Positions 41,743 through 51,197 of a DNA stretch of 64,000 nucleotides are shown here, in pieces (positions within the stretch are counted from its first letter, which is position 1; each line of letters starts with the position of its first letter). This DNA is from Streptomyces sp. GSL17-111 (lineage in GTDB: Bacteria; Actinomycetota; Actinomycetes; Streptomycetales; Streptomycetaceae): NCBI RefSeq assembly GCF_037911585.1, contig NZ_JBAJNS010000001.1, forward strand, positions 3,714,001 through 3,778,000, in the 5' to 3' direction. The translations under genes and the position numbers were made by a program. The notes under the pieces are model-generated. The model was given only the letters and a program-made list of their open reading frames with translations, was not told the DNA's origin and did no database searches.

Positions 41743-43268
41743 CGCGACCGTCCGAGCACGGCCTCGCGGTAGACGTCGCCGTGCACCAGCGCGTCCGCCG
41801 CGCGTTCGCTGAGGTCGGCCAGCGGACCCGCGCCGACCGTCACCGTCAGACCGGCCAGCACCGTGCAGACCGTCGCCGCGACCGTCAGGACCGAGCTCGA
41901 CCGCCCGGCGGGCCCGGGCCCGCCGCCCCTCTCCTCCGGGGCCTGTCGCGCCGGGCCGGTGAACGCCGCACGCCACACCCGGACCATGGCGTAGAGGGTG
42001 AGCAGGCTCGTCAGCAGCGCGGCGGCGGCGAGCGCGTACGCCCCGGCACCGCCGTGCGCCACGGCGGCCCGCAGCAGCGCGAACTTCGCCACGAAGCCGG
42101 ACAGCGGCGGGATGCCCGCGAGGCTGAGGGCGGCGACGGCGAACAGCAGGCCCACCCCCGGCGGCACGACGTGGTCCTTGTCGCCCTTCTCCATGCGGGA
42201 CAGCGACGCGGTGCCCGTCGCCACCACCACCAGGCCCGCGACGAGGAAGAGGGACGCCTGCACGATGATGTGGTGGACGACGTAGAGGATCGTTCCGGCG
42301 AGCCCGGCGACGTCGAACAGCGCGAGTCCGAAGAGCATGTACCCCACATGGCCGACCAGGGTGAAGGACAGCAGCCGGTTGACGTCGTCCTGGGCGACGG
42401 CTCCGAGGAGCCCGACGAGCATCGTCGCCACGGCGACGACGGCCGCCGTCCACCACAGGTCCTCACGCGGGAACAGCAGCGTCTGCACCCGCACCATCGC
42501 GTACACGCCGACCTTCGTCAGCAGCGCCGCGAACACGGCGGTGATGGGCGCGGGCGCGGTCGGGTAGCTGTCCGGGAGCCAGAAGTGCAGGGGCACGACG
42601 GCCGCCTTGATGCCGAAGACGACGAACAGCAGCAGGCTCAGGGCCGCCCGCACGCCCTCGGGCAGCCCCTCCGTCCGCGCGGCCAGGTCCGCCAGGTTCA
42701 CCGTGCCGGTGGCCGCGTACACCAGGGCCACGGCGGTCAGGAAGAGCAGCGACGAGGTGAGGCTCGTCATCACGTACGTCATCCCCGCCCGCACGCGCGG
42801 CCGTCCCGCGTTCAGGGTGATGAGCACGTAGGAGGCGGCCAGCATCAACTCGAAGGCGACGAACAGGTTGAACAGGTCACCGGCGAGGAACGCCAGCCCC
42901 AGCCCCGCCACCAGCAGCAGGTAGGAGGGGTGGAAGGGCATGGCCAGGGTGCTCTCGGGGTCGGCCCTGCCCTGGCCGACGGCGAACAGCAGCACCGCCA
43001 GCGCCACCAGCACCGCCACCACCAGGAGCAGCGCCGCCAGCAGGTCGGCGACGAGGACGATGCCCAGCGGGGGAGGCCAGCCGCCCACCTCCATCACCAC
43101 CGGCCCGTCCCGCTCCACCCGGACCAGCAGCACGACGGCGTCGGCGAGGACGGCCGTCAGCACCGCGACGGTCAGCGCCCGCTGCGCCGTGGTGCGTCCG
43201 GTCAGCGCCAGCACGAGGCCCGCCGCCAGGACGGGCAGCAGGACCGGCAGGGCGACGAGCGTCGTCAT
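41739..43268 (-). CDS. mnhD: Mrp-type Na+/H+ antiporter subunit D
   Basis: Proton-translocating subunit of 509 residues homologous to complex I NuoM/NuoN. About 13-14 helices are visible. Key residues are in FELMLAASYVLI (Glu equivalent to the channel acid), AALTKVGVYAMVR with its Lys and the PLHFWLPDSYPTAPAPITAVF motif. The ATG at 43268 overlaps the mnhC stop (ATGA). Confidence 0.94.
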   Translation of the reverse strand: MTTLVALPVLLPVLAAGLVLALTGRTTAQRALTVAVLTAVLADAVVLLVRVERDGPVVMEVGGWPPPLGIVLVADLLAALLLVVAVLVALAVLLFAVGQGRADPESTLAMPFHPSYLLLVAGLGLAFLAGDLFNLFVAFELMLAASYVLITLNAGRPRVRAGMTYVMTSLTSSLLFLTAVALVYAATGTVNLADLAARTEGLPEGVRAALSLLLFVVFGIKAAVVPLHFWLPDSYPTAPAPITAVFAALLTKVGVYAMVRVQTLLFPREDLWWTAAVVAVATMLVGLLGAVAQDDVNRLLSFTLVGHVGYMLFGLALFDVAGLAGTILYVVHHIIVQASLFLVAGLVVVATGTASLSRMEKGDKDHVVPPGVGLLFAVAALSLAGIPPLSGFVAKFALLRAAVAHGGAGAYALAAAALLTSLLTLYAMVRVWRAAFTGPARQAPEERGGGPGPAGRSSSVLTVAATVCTVLAGLTVTVGAGPLADLSERAADALVHGDVYREAVLGRSR

Positions 43269-43702
43269 CCGCCGTCCTCCTCACGCTCGGGGGTGTCCGG
43301 CCGGGCCGCCGGGGCCGGTTCCACGTCGGCCCGTTCCGCGGCCGTGCCGATGCGGCGGTCCTCCACGTCGTCCTGCGTCTCGTCGTGCCCGGACAGCAGC
43401 CAGGAGCGGTAGGCCAGGGCGAGCAGGAAGGTGGTCACGCCGAAGGTGATGACGATGGCCGTGAGCGCCATGGCCTGCGGCAGCGGATCGGCGTACACCT
43501 GCGGGTCGGGCGACTCGCCCTCGGCCACGATCGGCGGCGCGGCGGGCGGGCCGCCCACGACGAGCAGCAGCAGGTTCGCACCGTGCCCCAGCAGGATGAA
43601 CCCCAGCAGCGCGCGCATCAGGGAGCGTTGCAGCAGCAGGTACACCCCGGTGCTGAACAGGCCGCCCACGACGAGGGCCATCGTCAGGTCGAGCGTCTTC
43701 AC
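43265..43702 (-). CDS. mnhC: Mrp-type Na+/H+ antiporter subunit C
   Basis: NuoK-like subunit of 145 residues with three helices: LTMALVVGGLFSTGVYLLLQ, LMRALLGFILLGHGANLLLLVVGG and LTAIVITFGVTTFLLALAYR. DPLPQAMALTAIVI is the family motif. A charged C-terminal tail of about 40 residues (DDVEDRRIGTAAERADVEP) is longer than usual. GTG 43702 overlaps the mnhA stop by GTGA. Confidence 0.92.
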   Translation of the reverse strand: MKTLDLTMALVVGGLFSTGVYLLLQRSLMRALLGFILLGHGANLLLLVVGGPPAAPPIVAEGESPDPQVYADPLPQAMALTAIVITFGVTTFLLALAYRSWLLSGHDETQDDVEDRRIGTAAERADVEPAPAARPDTPEREEDGG

Positions 43703-46575
43703 CGGCCACCCCTCCCGGACGCCGGACGGGCGGGGCCCTGGGCGCTGCCGGACGCGGCGAGGAGCTTCAGCACCACGCCCACCACCAGCAGGTAGACCCC
43801 GATGTCGAAGAACAGGCTGGTGGTCGAGTGCACCGCGCCCACCAGCGGCAGGTGCAGCTCCCAGGGGGTGCTGGTCAGCGCCGGTGAGCCGAAGGCGAGC
43901 GGCAGCGTGCCGGTGACCGTCGCCAGGGTGAGCCCGGCCCCGGCGACGACGGCCGGGTCCACGGGCGCCGCCCTTGCGAGGTCGGCCCGTCCGCCCACCA
44001 CGAAGCGCAGCACGAAGGCGAGCGCGACCACCAGCCCGCCCGCGAAGCCGCCGCCGGGCCGGTAGTGGCCGGAGAAGAGGAGGAAGAGGGAGAGCACGAC
44101 GACGGACGGGAACAGCAGCCGGGTGACGACCTCCATCAGCACCGAGCGTTCCGCGCCGGCGCGGTCCCCGGCCCCGGGCAGCCACCGCTCGTGCGGGGCG
44201 TCCCAGGAGACGGCCCGGGGCTCCTCGCCACCTTCCGGGGCGGCGTCCGGACCCGGGGCGGGGCGCGAGGGACCGGCGCCGCCGGCCGAGGCCGGTTCGG
44301 CGGCGGCGCCGCGCCACACCCGCACCAGGCTCGCGACCCCGATGGACGTCACCAGCAGCACGGAGATCTCCCCGAGCGTGTCCAGGGCGCGGAAGTCGAC
44401 GATGATCGCGTTGACGACGTTCTCCCCGCCCGTCTCGCCCACCCGCCGCAGGTACTCCACCGACACCGCCTCACCCCGCCGGGCCTGCGAGGCGACGACG
44501 GCGAACGCGGCGACGAAGCCGCCCACCGCCAGGGCCACCGCCGCCCGCAGCCGGCGCGCCCTCGGCGCCTGCTCGGCCGGGGTGAAGCGGGTCGGCATCC
44601 GCCGCAGCACCAGGACGACGATCACCAGCGTCAGCGACTCGACGAGGAACTGCGTCAGTGCCAGGTCCGGCGCACCGTGCAGGACGAACAGCGCGGCGAC
44701 GGCGTACCCGACGGCGCCCGTCACCAGCACGGCCGTCAGTCGGCTCCGCATGAGCGTCGCGGCCACGGCCGCCGTCAGCACGACGACCGCCAGCGGCACC
44801 TCCAGGGGCGTCCACCACATCGGCACCCCGTCCAGCGGCGGCGCCGTCAGCAGCAGCGCGACGCCCGGCAGCGCCACGACGGTGACGAGGATGACCGTCA
44901 GGTACAGCGGCAGCGAACCGACCTGGGTGCGGCGCGTCACCCACACCGCGCCCTCGAACAGCCCGACCAGCGCGCTCCGGTAGGCCCGCTCCCCGTCGGG
45001 CAGCCGCGGCAGCCGGGCCGTCACGGCCGCCAGCCGGTCCCGGGCGGCGTGCACGGCCAGGCCGAGCAGCGTCAGCGCGGACAGGCCCAGCGCCGGGGTG
45101 AAGCCGTGCCACAGCGCCGGCTCGTACGGCGTGCCGCTACCGGAGTGCGGGTAGAGGTCGGCGTACGCCGTGGTGAGGGCGGCCGTGGCGGGGTAGGCGA
45201 GCCCGGTCGCCAGGCCGAGCCCGGCCAGCGCGGCTGCGGGCGCCACGAAGCCGGCGGCCGGACGCTGCGGCCCGCTCGCCGCCACCCCGGGCTTGCCCGC
45301 GAACGCCCCCCACACCGCGCGGGCCGTGTAGGCCACCGTGAGCAGCGAACCGACCGTGAGCGCGGCCAGCGCCCAGCCGTGCCCGGCGAACGCGTCGTGC
45401 AGGAACGCCTCGAAGCCCGCGTCCTCGCCGAGGAACCCGACGAACGGGGGCAGCTTCGCCATCGACGCCGCCGCCAGCAGCGCGACGACCAGCAGCCCGG
45501 GCAGGGCCGCCCCGACGCGGGAGAGCTCCCGCAGGTCCCGCGTGCCGCACTGGTGGTCCAGGATGCCCACGACCATGAACAGCGCCGACTTGAACAGGGC
45601 GTGCGCGAGCAGCGTCAGCACTCCGGCGAGCGCGGCCGTCCGCGTCCCGACGCCCAGCAGCGCGACCAGCAGGCCCAGCTCGCTGATCGTCCCGTAGGCC
45701 AGCAGGCGCTTGAGATCCGTCTCCTTCAGCGCCTGCCAGGCCCCGGCCACCATCGTGAACAGTCCGACGAGCAGGACCAGCTCCCGCCACGGAGCCACCT
45801 CCGCGAACCCGGGCGCCAGTCGCGCCACCAGGTAGACGCCGGCCTTGACCATCGCCGCCGCGTGCAGGTAGGCGCTCACCGGGGTCGGCGCCACCATCGC
45901 CGCCGGCAGCCAGTTGTGCAGCGGGTACTGGGCCGACTTGGCGAACGCGCCGACCAGGACGAGGACCAGGGCCGCCGGAACGACTCCGCCGCGCGGCGGG
46001 TCGGCCAGGATCTCCGAGAGCGTGTACGTCCCGGCCGCCTGACCGAGCATCACGAAGCCCAGGAGCATCACCAGGCCGCCCGCGACCGTCACCAGCAGGG
46101 CCTGCTCCGCCGCCCTGCGGTGCTCCGGCCCGCGCCCCCGCCCGGCGATGAGCAGGAACGAGGCGACGCTCGTCAGCTCCCAGAACAGGTAGAGCAGGAA
46201 CAGGTTGTCCGCCACCACGAGGCCGAACATGACGCCCGCGAACGCCAGCAGCAGCCCCGCCTCACGGCCGGTGTCCCGCCGGAAGTAGTACGCGCTGTAC
46301 GCCAGCACCGCCACGCCGACGCCGCCGACCACCGAGACCATCAGCAGCCCGAGCCCGTCCAGCCGGAACGCCAGCTCCAGACCGAGGGCCGGTGCCCAGG
46401 CCAGACGCTCCGTCACCGCGTCGCCGTCCAGCACGGGACCGGCCTGCGCGAAGGCCCAGACCAGCGCGGCCAGCGGCACCACGGCCGCCACGGCCCACAC
46501 CGCCCGGCCCAGCCACCGGGTCAGGGCGGGCAGTGCGGCCGCACAGCCGAGGTGCAGCACCACCAGCCCCAGCAC
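43699..46575 (-). CDS. mnhA: Mrp-type Na+/H+ antiporter subunit A fused with B
   Basis: Large subunit of 958 residues. The first two thirds form the NuoL-like MrpA core (LLYLFWELTSVASFLLI, YPLHNWLPAAMVAPTPVSAYLHAAAMVKAGVYL with its Lys, TLLAHALFKSALFM), followed by the MrpA C-terminal domain (FLVESLTLVIVVLVLRRMP) and at the end an MrpB domain (TRLLFPSVVVLSLFLLFSGHYRPGGGFAGGL), a fused A-B arrangement common in actinobacteria. GTG 46575 has GGAGGGAG nine bases upstream and begins the operon. Confidence 0.93.
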   Translation of the reverse strand: MLGLVVLHLGCAAALPALTRWLGRAVWAVAAVVPLAALVWAFAQAGPVLDGDAVTERLAWAPALGLELAFRLDGLGLLMVSVVGGVGVAVLAYSAYYFRRDTGREAGLLLAFAGVMFGLVVADNLFLLYLFWELTSVASFLLIAGRGRGPEHRRAAEQALLVTVAGGLVMLLGFVMLGQAAGTYTLSEILADPPRGGVVPAALVLVLVGAFAKSAQYPLHNWLPAAMVAPTPVSAYLHAAAMVKAGVYLVARLAPGFAEVAPWRELVLLVGLFTMVAGAWQALKETDLKRLLAYGTISELGLLVALLGVGTRTAALAGVLTLLAHALFKSALFMVVGILDHQCGTRDLRELSRVGAALPGLLVVALLAAASMAKLPPFVGFLGEDAGFEAFLHDAFAGHGWALAALTVGSLLTVAYTARAVWGAFAGKPGVAASGPQRPAAGFVAPAAALAGLGLATGLAYPATAALTTAYADLYPHSGSGTPYEPALWHGFTPALGLSALTLLGLAVHAARDRLAAVTARLPRLPDGERAYRSALVGLFEGAVWVTRRTQVGSLPLYLTVILVTVVALPGVALLLTAPPLDGVPMWWTPLEVPLAVVVLTAAVAATLMRSRLTAVLVTGAVGYAVAALFVLHGAPDLALTQFLVESLTLVIVVLVLRRMPTRFTPAEQAPRARRLRAAVALAVGGFVAAFAVVASQARRGEAVSVEYLRRVGETGGENVVNAIIVDFRALDTLGEISVLLVTSIGVASLVRVWRGAAAEPASAGGAGPSRPAPGPDAAPEGGEEPRAVSWDAPHERWLPGAGDRAGAERSVLMEVVTRLLFPSVVVLSLFLLFSGHYRPGGGFAGGLVVALAFVLRFVVGGRADLARAAPVDPAVVAGAGLTLATVTGTLPLAFGSPALTSTPWELHLPLVGAVHSTTSLFFDIGVYLLVVGVVLKLLAASGSAQGPARPASGRGGR

Positions 46576-46773
46576 GCAGCGTCCACTCCCTCCGGCCGGC
46601 CGGACGCCCGGGTCGGCACACGGGCGCTCGCCACGGTGTTCCCACAACCGTCCGGAGGTAACGCACGGATCGTCAGGAGTTCACGGGAACCGCCCACTCG
46701 GGGCGGACGGCACTACTCCGTTTCGCCCACACGCGCGCGGGCCCGCCGGGCGGCGCGCGTCGGGCGGCGCGCG

Positions 46774-47895
46774 TCAGGCGCGTGGGTAGCGCTGGAGCCA
46801 GCCGGGTGTGGCGGCCGGGGTCGCGGGCGTGTGCAGCGCGGAGCCCTGCGTCATCTCCATCGCGAAGTCGTCCGCCAGCTGGAGGATCGTCGCCCGGCCC
46901 TCCAGCTCCACGACCCAGTGCGGCGGCAGCGCCGTCTCCCCGTGCAGCGCGCCCAGCAGGTTGCCGCAGACGGAACCGGTCGAGTCCGAGTCGCCCCCGT
47001 GGTTGACGGCCAGCAGCAGCCCGTGCCGCACGTCCTCGGCGACCAGGGCGCAGTACACGCCCATCGCCAGCGCCTCCTCCGCGACCCAGCCCTCGCCGAG
47101 GGACTCCACCCGCTCGGCGCTCGGCATCCCCTGGCGCACCGCGCCCAGCGCCCGCCGGAGCGCGTCAGTCGTCTCGTCGTGCCCGGGATGGGCGGCGAGC
47201 TGGGCCAGCGCCTGCTGCACCGCGCCGTCCAGCGAGTCGCCGCGCGTGACCGCGTGCACGATCACCGCGAACGCACCGGCCGACAGGTACCCCGTGGGGT
47301 GCCCGTGGGTCTGAGCCGCGCACTCCACCGCGAGCTGGAACACCAGCTGCGGCTCCCAGCCGACCAGCAGCCCGAAGGGCGCCGACCGCATGACCGTCCC
47401 GCACCCCTTCGACTCCGGGTTCTTCGGCCGCTCCAGCGTGCCCATCCGGTCGTCGGCGAGCCCGGACAGGCAGGCGTTGCCCGGCGCCCGCCGGGAGTAC
47501 AGCCACTCCTCGCGGGCCAGCCAGCCGTCCTCGTGCTTGCGCTCGTCCGGCCCCCAGTCGCGTTGCGTCGCCGCCCACCGGCGGTAGGCGGCGTGCACGT
47601 CCGTCGGGGGGTGCCAGGCCCCCGTGTCCCGCCGCACGTGCGCCCGGATCAGCCCGTCCACGGTGAACAGGGTCATCTGCGTGTCGTCCGTCACCGCGCC
47701 GCGCCGGCCGTAGGCGGGCACGTAGTCCGTGACGCCCTGCGCCCCGTGCCGGTCCCGGACGGCGGCCAGCGAGTCGAACTCGATGCCCGCGCCCAGCGCG
47801 TCACCGATCGCCCCGCCGAGCAGGCACCCCCGCACCCGACTCCGGAACGCCTGCTGCTCGGCCCGCCCCCACACGGCCCCACCGGTACCGTCCAC
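46774..47895 (-). CDS. ADP-ribosylglycohydrolase-family protein
   Basis: Cytoplasmic enzyme of 373 residues expected to remove ADP-ribose from proteins or small molecules. Family motifs are clear: RGCLLGGAIGDALGAGIEFDS, VTDDTQMTLFT with the metal-binding Asp pair, and HGGDSDSTGSVCGNLLGAL near the C-terminus, the second metal site. It resembles the DraG/ARH fold. GTG 47895 is chosen because GGAGG is five bases away; TTG 47898 is an alternative. A hypothetical gene on the same strand lies upstream (84-base gap). Target unknown. Confidence 0.9.
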   Translation of the reverse strand: MDGTGGAVWGRAEQQAFRSRVRGCLLGGAIGDALGAGIEFDSLAAVRDRHGAQGVTDYVPAYGRRGAVTDDTQMTLFTVDGLIRAHVRRDTGAWHPPTDVHAAYRRWAATQRDWGPDERKHEDGWLAREEWLYSRRAPGNACLSGLADDRMGTLERPKNPESKGCGTVMRSAPFGLLVGWEPQLVFQLAVECAAQTHGHPTGYLSAGAFAVIVHAVTRGDSLDGAVQQALAQLAAHPGHDETTDALRRALGAVRQGMPSAERVESLGEGWVAEEALAMGVYCALVAEDVRHGLLLAVNHGGDSDSTGSVCGNLLGALHGETALPPHWVVELEGRATILQLADDFAMEMTQGSALHTPATPAATPGWLQRYPRA

Positions 47896-47979
47896 CAAGC
47901 CCTCCCCGCCGGTCGCCTTCCCCCTGCACGCGGCACTGTAATCGACCCGTCCGAACGGGTGGCGGAGTCCGGCGGGGCC

Positions 47980-48402
47980 TCAGGCGTGCCCGATCCGCCG
48001 CTCCCACCACGGCGCACCGGGCGCGGCGTACGGGTCCGGCACGGTGACCCCCAGGTACGCCGCGTCCAGCGGGGCGAGGACCACCCGCAGCTCACGCGCC
48101 GAGCGGGGCGGCAGCGCCCGCGTCACCCGCTCCAACGTGGCCCGCTCCTCGCGGCTGGAGCAGCAGGGGCAGCCGAGCACCTCCCAGTTCGGGTAGATCA
48201 CGCGCCCCCGGGCTCCGTGCACCAGCGCCCGCCAGCCGCGCCAGGCGGCGTACGTCGCCCCCGGCGCCAGGTGCCGCTCCTCCACCCGCGCGACGTCGGC
48301 CACGGCCCGCGCGGAGAGCCCCGGCACGACGGCCCGGCTCTCCCCCGGGCGCGGCCGTCGGCGCAGCCCGCTCCGCACCCGGGCGGGCGGCCTACGCCCC
48401 AT
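47980..48402 (-). CDS. Small hypothetical protein with a CPCCS motif
   Basis: Protein of 140 residues, no family recognised by name. The N-terminus is Arg-rich ([19 protein letters not shown]). The middle has RVIYPNWEVLGCPCCSSREERATLERVTRALP, where the CxCC cluster could bind a metal or act in redox. The C-terminus reads LRVVLAPLDAAYLGVTVPDPYAAPGAPWWERR. It lies between fbiC and the ADP-ribosylglycohydrolase gene in the same direction. Coding confidence is fair because GC bias at third positions is preserved. Confidence 0.62.
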   Translation of the reverse strand: MGRRPPARVRSGLRRRPRPGESRAVVPGLSARAVADVARVEERHLAPGATYAAWRGWRALVHGARGRVIYPNWEVLGCPCCSSREERATLERVTRALPPRSARELRVVLAPLDAAYLGVTVPDPYAAPGAPWWERRIGHA

Positions 48403-48515
48403 GGGCCTGCGGGACGTGCTGTGGGGCGGGCTGCGGGGCGTGCGGCGGGGCAGGCGGCGCGGGACGGCTCATCCCGCCACTGTGCCCGTGGGCCGCAGAT
48501 CCCCGCCAGCGCTTT

Positions 48516-51110
48516 TCACTCCTCCAGGACGGGCAGGAGCGCCGGGAGGTGGCCGTCGGAGGCGGCCGCGGCGGCGACCCGTTCGGCGGGGACCTCCCCG
48601 TACGTCGTCGTGCGCGGCCGGGCCGGGCGGCCCGCCGCCTCCGCGATGGCCATGAGGTCCCGCACCGAGCGGTAGGAACCCCAGGAGGAGCCCGCCATGC
48701 GGGAGATGGTCTCCTCCATGAGCGTGCCGCCCAGGTCGTTCGCGCCGGACCGCAGCATCTCGGCGGCGCCGTCCGCGCCCAGCTTCACCCAGCTCGTCTG
48801 GATGTTGGTGATGTGCGGGTGCAGCAGGAGGCGCGCCATCGCCGTCACCGCCCGGTTGTCCCGCAGCGTCGGACCGGGTCGGGCGACACCGGCCAGGTAC
48901 ACGGGCGCGTTCGTGTGGATGAACGGCAGCGTGACGAACTCGGTGAAGCCGCCGGTCTCCTGCTGGACGCGGGAGAGCGTGCGCAGGTGGCCCAGCCAGT
49001 GCCGGGGCTGGTCGACGTGCCCGTACATCATCGTGGCGGACGAGCGCAGGCCGAGCCCGTGGGCCGTCGTCACGACGTCGATCCAGGTGGCCGCCGGCAG
49101 CTTGCCCTTCGTCAGCACCCAGCGCACCTCGTCGTCGAGGATCTCGGCGGCCGTGCCCGGGATCGAGTCCAGGCCCGCCTCCCGGGCCGCGCTCAGCCAC
49201 TCGCGCACCGACAGGCCGGTGCGCGAGGCGCCGTTGACGATCTCCATCGGGGAGAAGGCGTGCAGGTGCAGCCCCGGCACCCGCTCCTTCACGGCGCGGG
49301 CGAGGTCGAAGTACGCGGTCCCGGGCAGGTCGGGGTGGATGCCGCCCTGCATGCAGACCTCCACCGCCCCCACGTCCCAGGCCTGCTCCGCCCGGTCCGC
49401 GACCTGGGAGAGCGAGAGCGTGAAGGCGTCGGCGTCCGTGCGGCGCTGCGCGAAGGCGCAGAACCGGCAGCCGGTGTAGCAGACGTTGGTGAAGTTGATG
49501 TTCCGCGTGACGACGTAGCTCACCTCCTCCCCGACGACGTCGCGGCGCAGCGCGTCGGCGACGCGGCACAGCGCGTCCAGGGCGGGCCCGTCGGCGTGCA
49601 GGAGGGCGAGCGCCTGCTCGTCGCTGAGCCGCGTGGGGTCGTCGGCCGCCTGCGCGAGTGCGGCCCGCACATCGGTGTCCAGCCGCTGCGGCACCATGCC
49701 CGGGGCGGCGGCCTCGCGCAGCGCCGCCCAGTCGCCGTACACCTCGTCGAAGTCCTCGCGCCGGTCCCCGGTGCGGCCGGTGGTGTCGACGGTCCGGTGC
49801 AGGTCGGTGCGGCCGACCGCCGTGAACACCTCGTCGGGCTCCTGCCACGGACGTCCCACCACGGCCGCGTCCGGCCGGGCCAGCCCCGTCTCCGGGTCGG
49901 CGAGCGCCGTGACGTGGGGGAGCAGCCGCGGGTCCAGCCACGGCTCCCCGCGCCGGACGAACTCCGGGTAGACGCACAGCCGTTCCCGCAGCGCGAACCC
50001 GGCGGACGCCGACCGCTCGGCCAGCAGGTCGAGCTGCGGCCAGGGGCGTTCGGGGTTGACGTGGTCGGGCGTGAGCGGTGAGACGCCGCCCCAGTCGTCG
50101 ATGCCCGCGCCGATGAGTCGCGCGTAGGCGTCGTCGACGAGGTTGGGCGGGGCCTGGAGGCAGCCGGCGGGGCCCATGACGTGCCGGGCCACGGCCACCG
50201 TCGCGACGAGGTCGTCCAGTTCGGCGTCGGGCGTGGCCCGCATCGCCGTGTCCGGCTTGGCCCGGAAGTTCTGGATGATCAGCTCCTGGAGCCCGTGGTA
50301 CGACCGCTGCACGCGGCGCAGCGCGAACAGCGACTCGGCGCGTTCCTCGGGCGTCTCCCCGATGCCGATGAGCAGCCCGGAGGTGAACGGGACGCTGGAG
50401 CGGCCCGCGTCCTCCAGCACCCGCAGCCGCACCGCCGGCTCCTTGTCCGGCGAGCCGTGGTGCGGGCCGCCCGGCTCGCTCCACAGCCGCGTGGCCGTCG
50501 TCTCCAGCATCATCCCCATCGACGGGGCGACGGGCTTGAGCCGCTGGAAGTCCGTCCACGTCAGGACGCCGGGGTTGAGGTGCGGGAGCAGCCCCGTCTC
50601 CTCCAGGACGAGGATCGCCATCGCCCGCACGTACGCGACGGTGTCGTCGTAACCCTCCGCGTCCAGCCAGGCGCGCGCCTCGGGCCAGCGGTCCTCCGGC
50701 TTGTCCCCGAGGGTGATCAGGGCTTCCTTGCAGCCCAGTTCCGCCCCCCGCCGGGCGACGTCCAGCACCTCGTCCGGCGACATGTACATCCCGTGCCCGT
50801 CACGCCGCAGTCTGCCGGGCACGGTCGCGAACGTGCAGTAGTGGCAGCGGTCCCGGCACAGCCGCGTCAGCGGGAGGAAGACGCTCTTGGAGTACGTGAT
50901 GACGCCCGGTCGCCCGGCCGCCGCCAGCCCCGCGTCCCGTACCCGGGCGGCCGAGGCGGCGAGGTCCTCCAGGTCGTCCCCGCGCGCCTGCAGCAGCACG
51001 GCCGCTTCGGTGACGTCCAGCGCGACGCCGTCCCGGGCCCGTCTGAGGGCCCTGCGCATCGCGTTGGCGGTGGGAGGGGCGGCGGGCGAGGGGCTGGGGT
51101 CCGACGTCAT
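48516..51110 (-). CDS. fbiC: FO synthase (7,8-didemethyl-8-hydroxy-5-deazariboflavin synthase)
   Basis: Bifunctional radical-SAM enzyme of 864 residues making FO, the chromophore of coenzyme F420, from tyrosine and a pyrimidine. The N-terminal half is CofG-like with the cluster CRDRCHYC (residues about 85-92), [14 protein letters not shown], and the C-terminal half is CofH-like with CYTGCRFC (about 544-551) in [18 protein letters not shown], and [11 protein letters not shown]. The fused form is typical of actinobacteria. ATG 51110. A short intergenic hairpin lies upstream at 51161-51183. Confidence 0.97.
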   Translation of the reverse strand: MTSDPSPSPAAPPTANAMRRALRRARDGVALDVTEAAVLLQARGDDLEDLAASAARVRDAGLAAAGRPGVITYSKSVFLPLTRLCRDRCHYCTFATVPGRLRRDGHGMYMSPDEVLDVARRGAELGCKEALITLGDKPEDRWPEARAWLDAEGYDDTVAYVRAMAILVLEETGLLPHLNPGVLTWTDFQRLKPVAPSMGMMLETTATRLWSEPGGPHHGSPDKEPAVRLRVLEDAGRSSVPFTSGLLIGIGETPEERAESLFALRRVQRSYHGLQELIIQNFRAKPDTAMRATPDAELDDLVATVAVARHVMGPAGCLQAPPNLVDDAYARLIGAGIDDWGGVSPLTPDHVNPERPWPQLDLLAERSASAGFALRERLCVYPEFVRRGEPWLDPRLLPHVTALADPETGLARPDAAVVGRPWQEPDEVFTAVGRTDLHRTVDTTGRTGDRREDFDEVYGDWAALREAAAPGMVPQRLDTDVRAALAQAADDPTRLSDEQALALLHADGPALDALCRVADALRRDVVGEEVSYVVTRNINFTNVCYTGCRFCAFAQRRTDADAFTLSLSQVADRAEQAWDVGAVEVCMQGGIHPDLPGTAYFDLARAVKERVPGLHLHAFSPMEIVNGASRTGLSVREWLSAAREAGLDSIPGTAAEILDDEVRWVLTKGKLPAATWIDVVTTAHGLGLRSSATMMYGHVDQPRHWLGHLRTLSRVQQETGGFTEFVTLPFIHTNAPVYLAGVARPGPTLRDNRAVTAMARLLLHPHITNIQTSWVKLGADGAAEMLRSGANDLGGTLMEETISRMAGSSWGSYRSVRDLMAIAEAAGRPARPRTTTYGEVPAERVAAAAASDGHLPALLPVLEE

Positions 51111-51160
51111 GCCCCGAGCGTACGACGCCGCCCCCGCCCCCGGCCGGACCCGTTCCCGCA

Positions 51161-51183
51161 GGCCGGGGCGTCGCGCCCCGGCC
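51161..51183 (-). terminator. Terminator hairpin of the carboxypeptidase gene
   Basis: GGCCGGGGCG (51161-51170) and CGCCCCGGCC (51174-51183) form a perfect 10-bp stem with a TCG loop, 15 bases past the carboxypeptidase stop. Confidence 0.6.
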
Positions 51184-51197
51184 CATCCGCGCGGTGC

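Noticed and set aside
44065-48675. A 1536-codon open frame on the plus strand opposite the Mrp operon
   Set aside because: It is antisense to six clearly recognised, coupled Mnh genes and the glycohydrolase gene. Its product is His/Arg/Gln/Asp low-complexity sequence, the usual artefact of GC-rich third positions.
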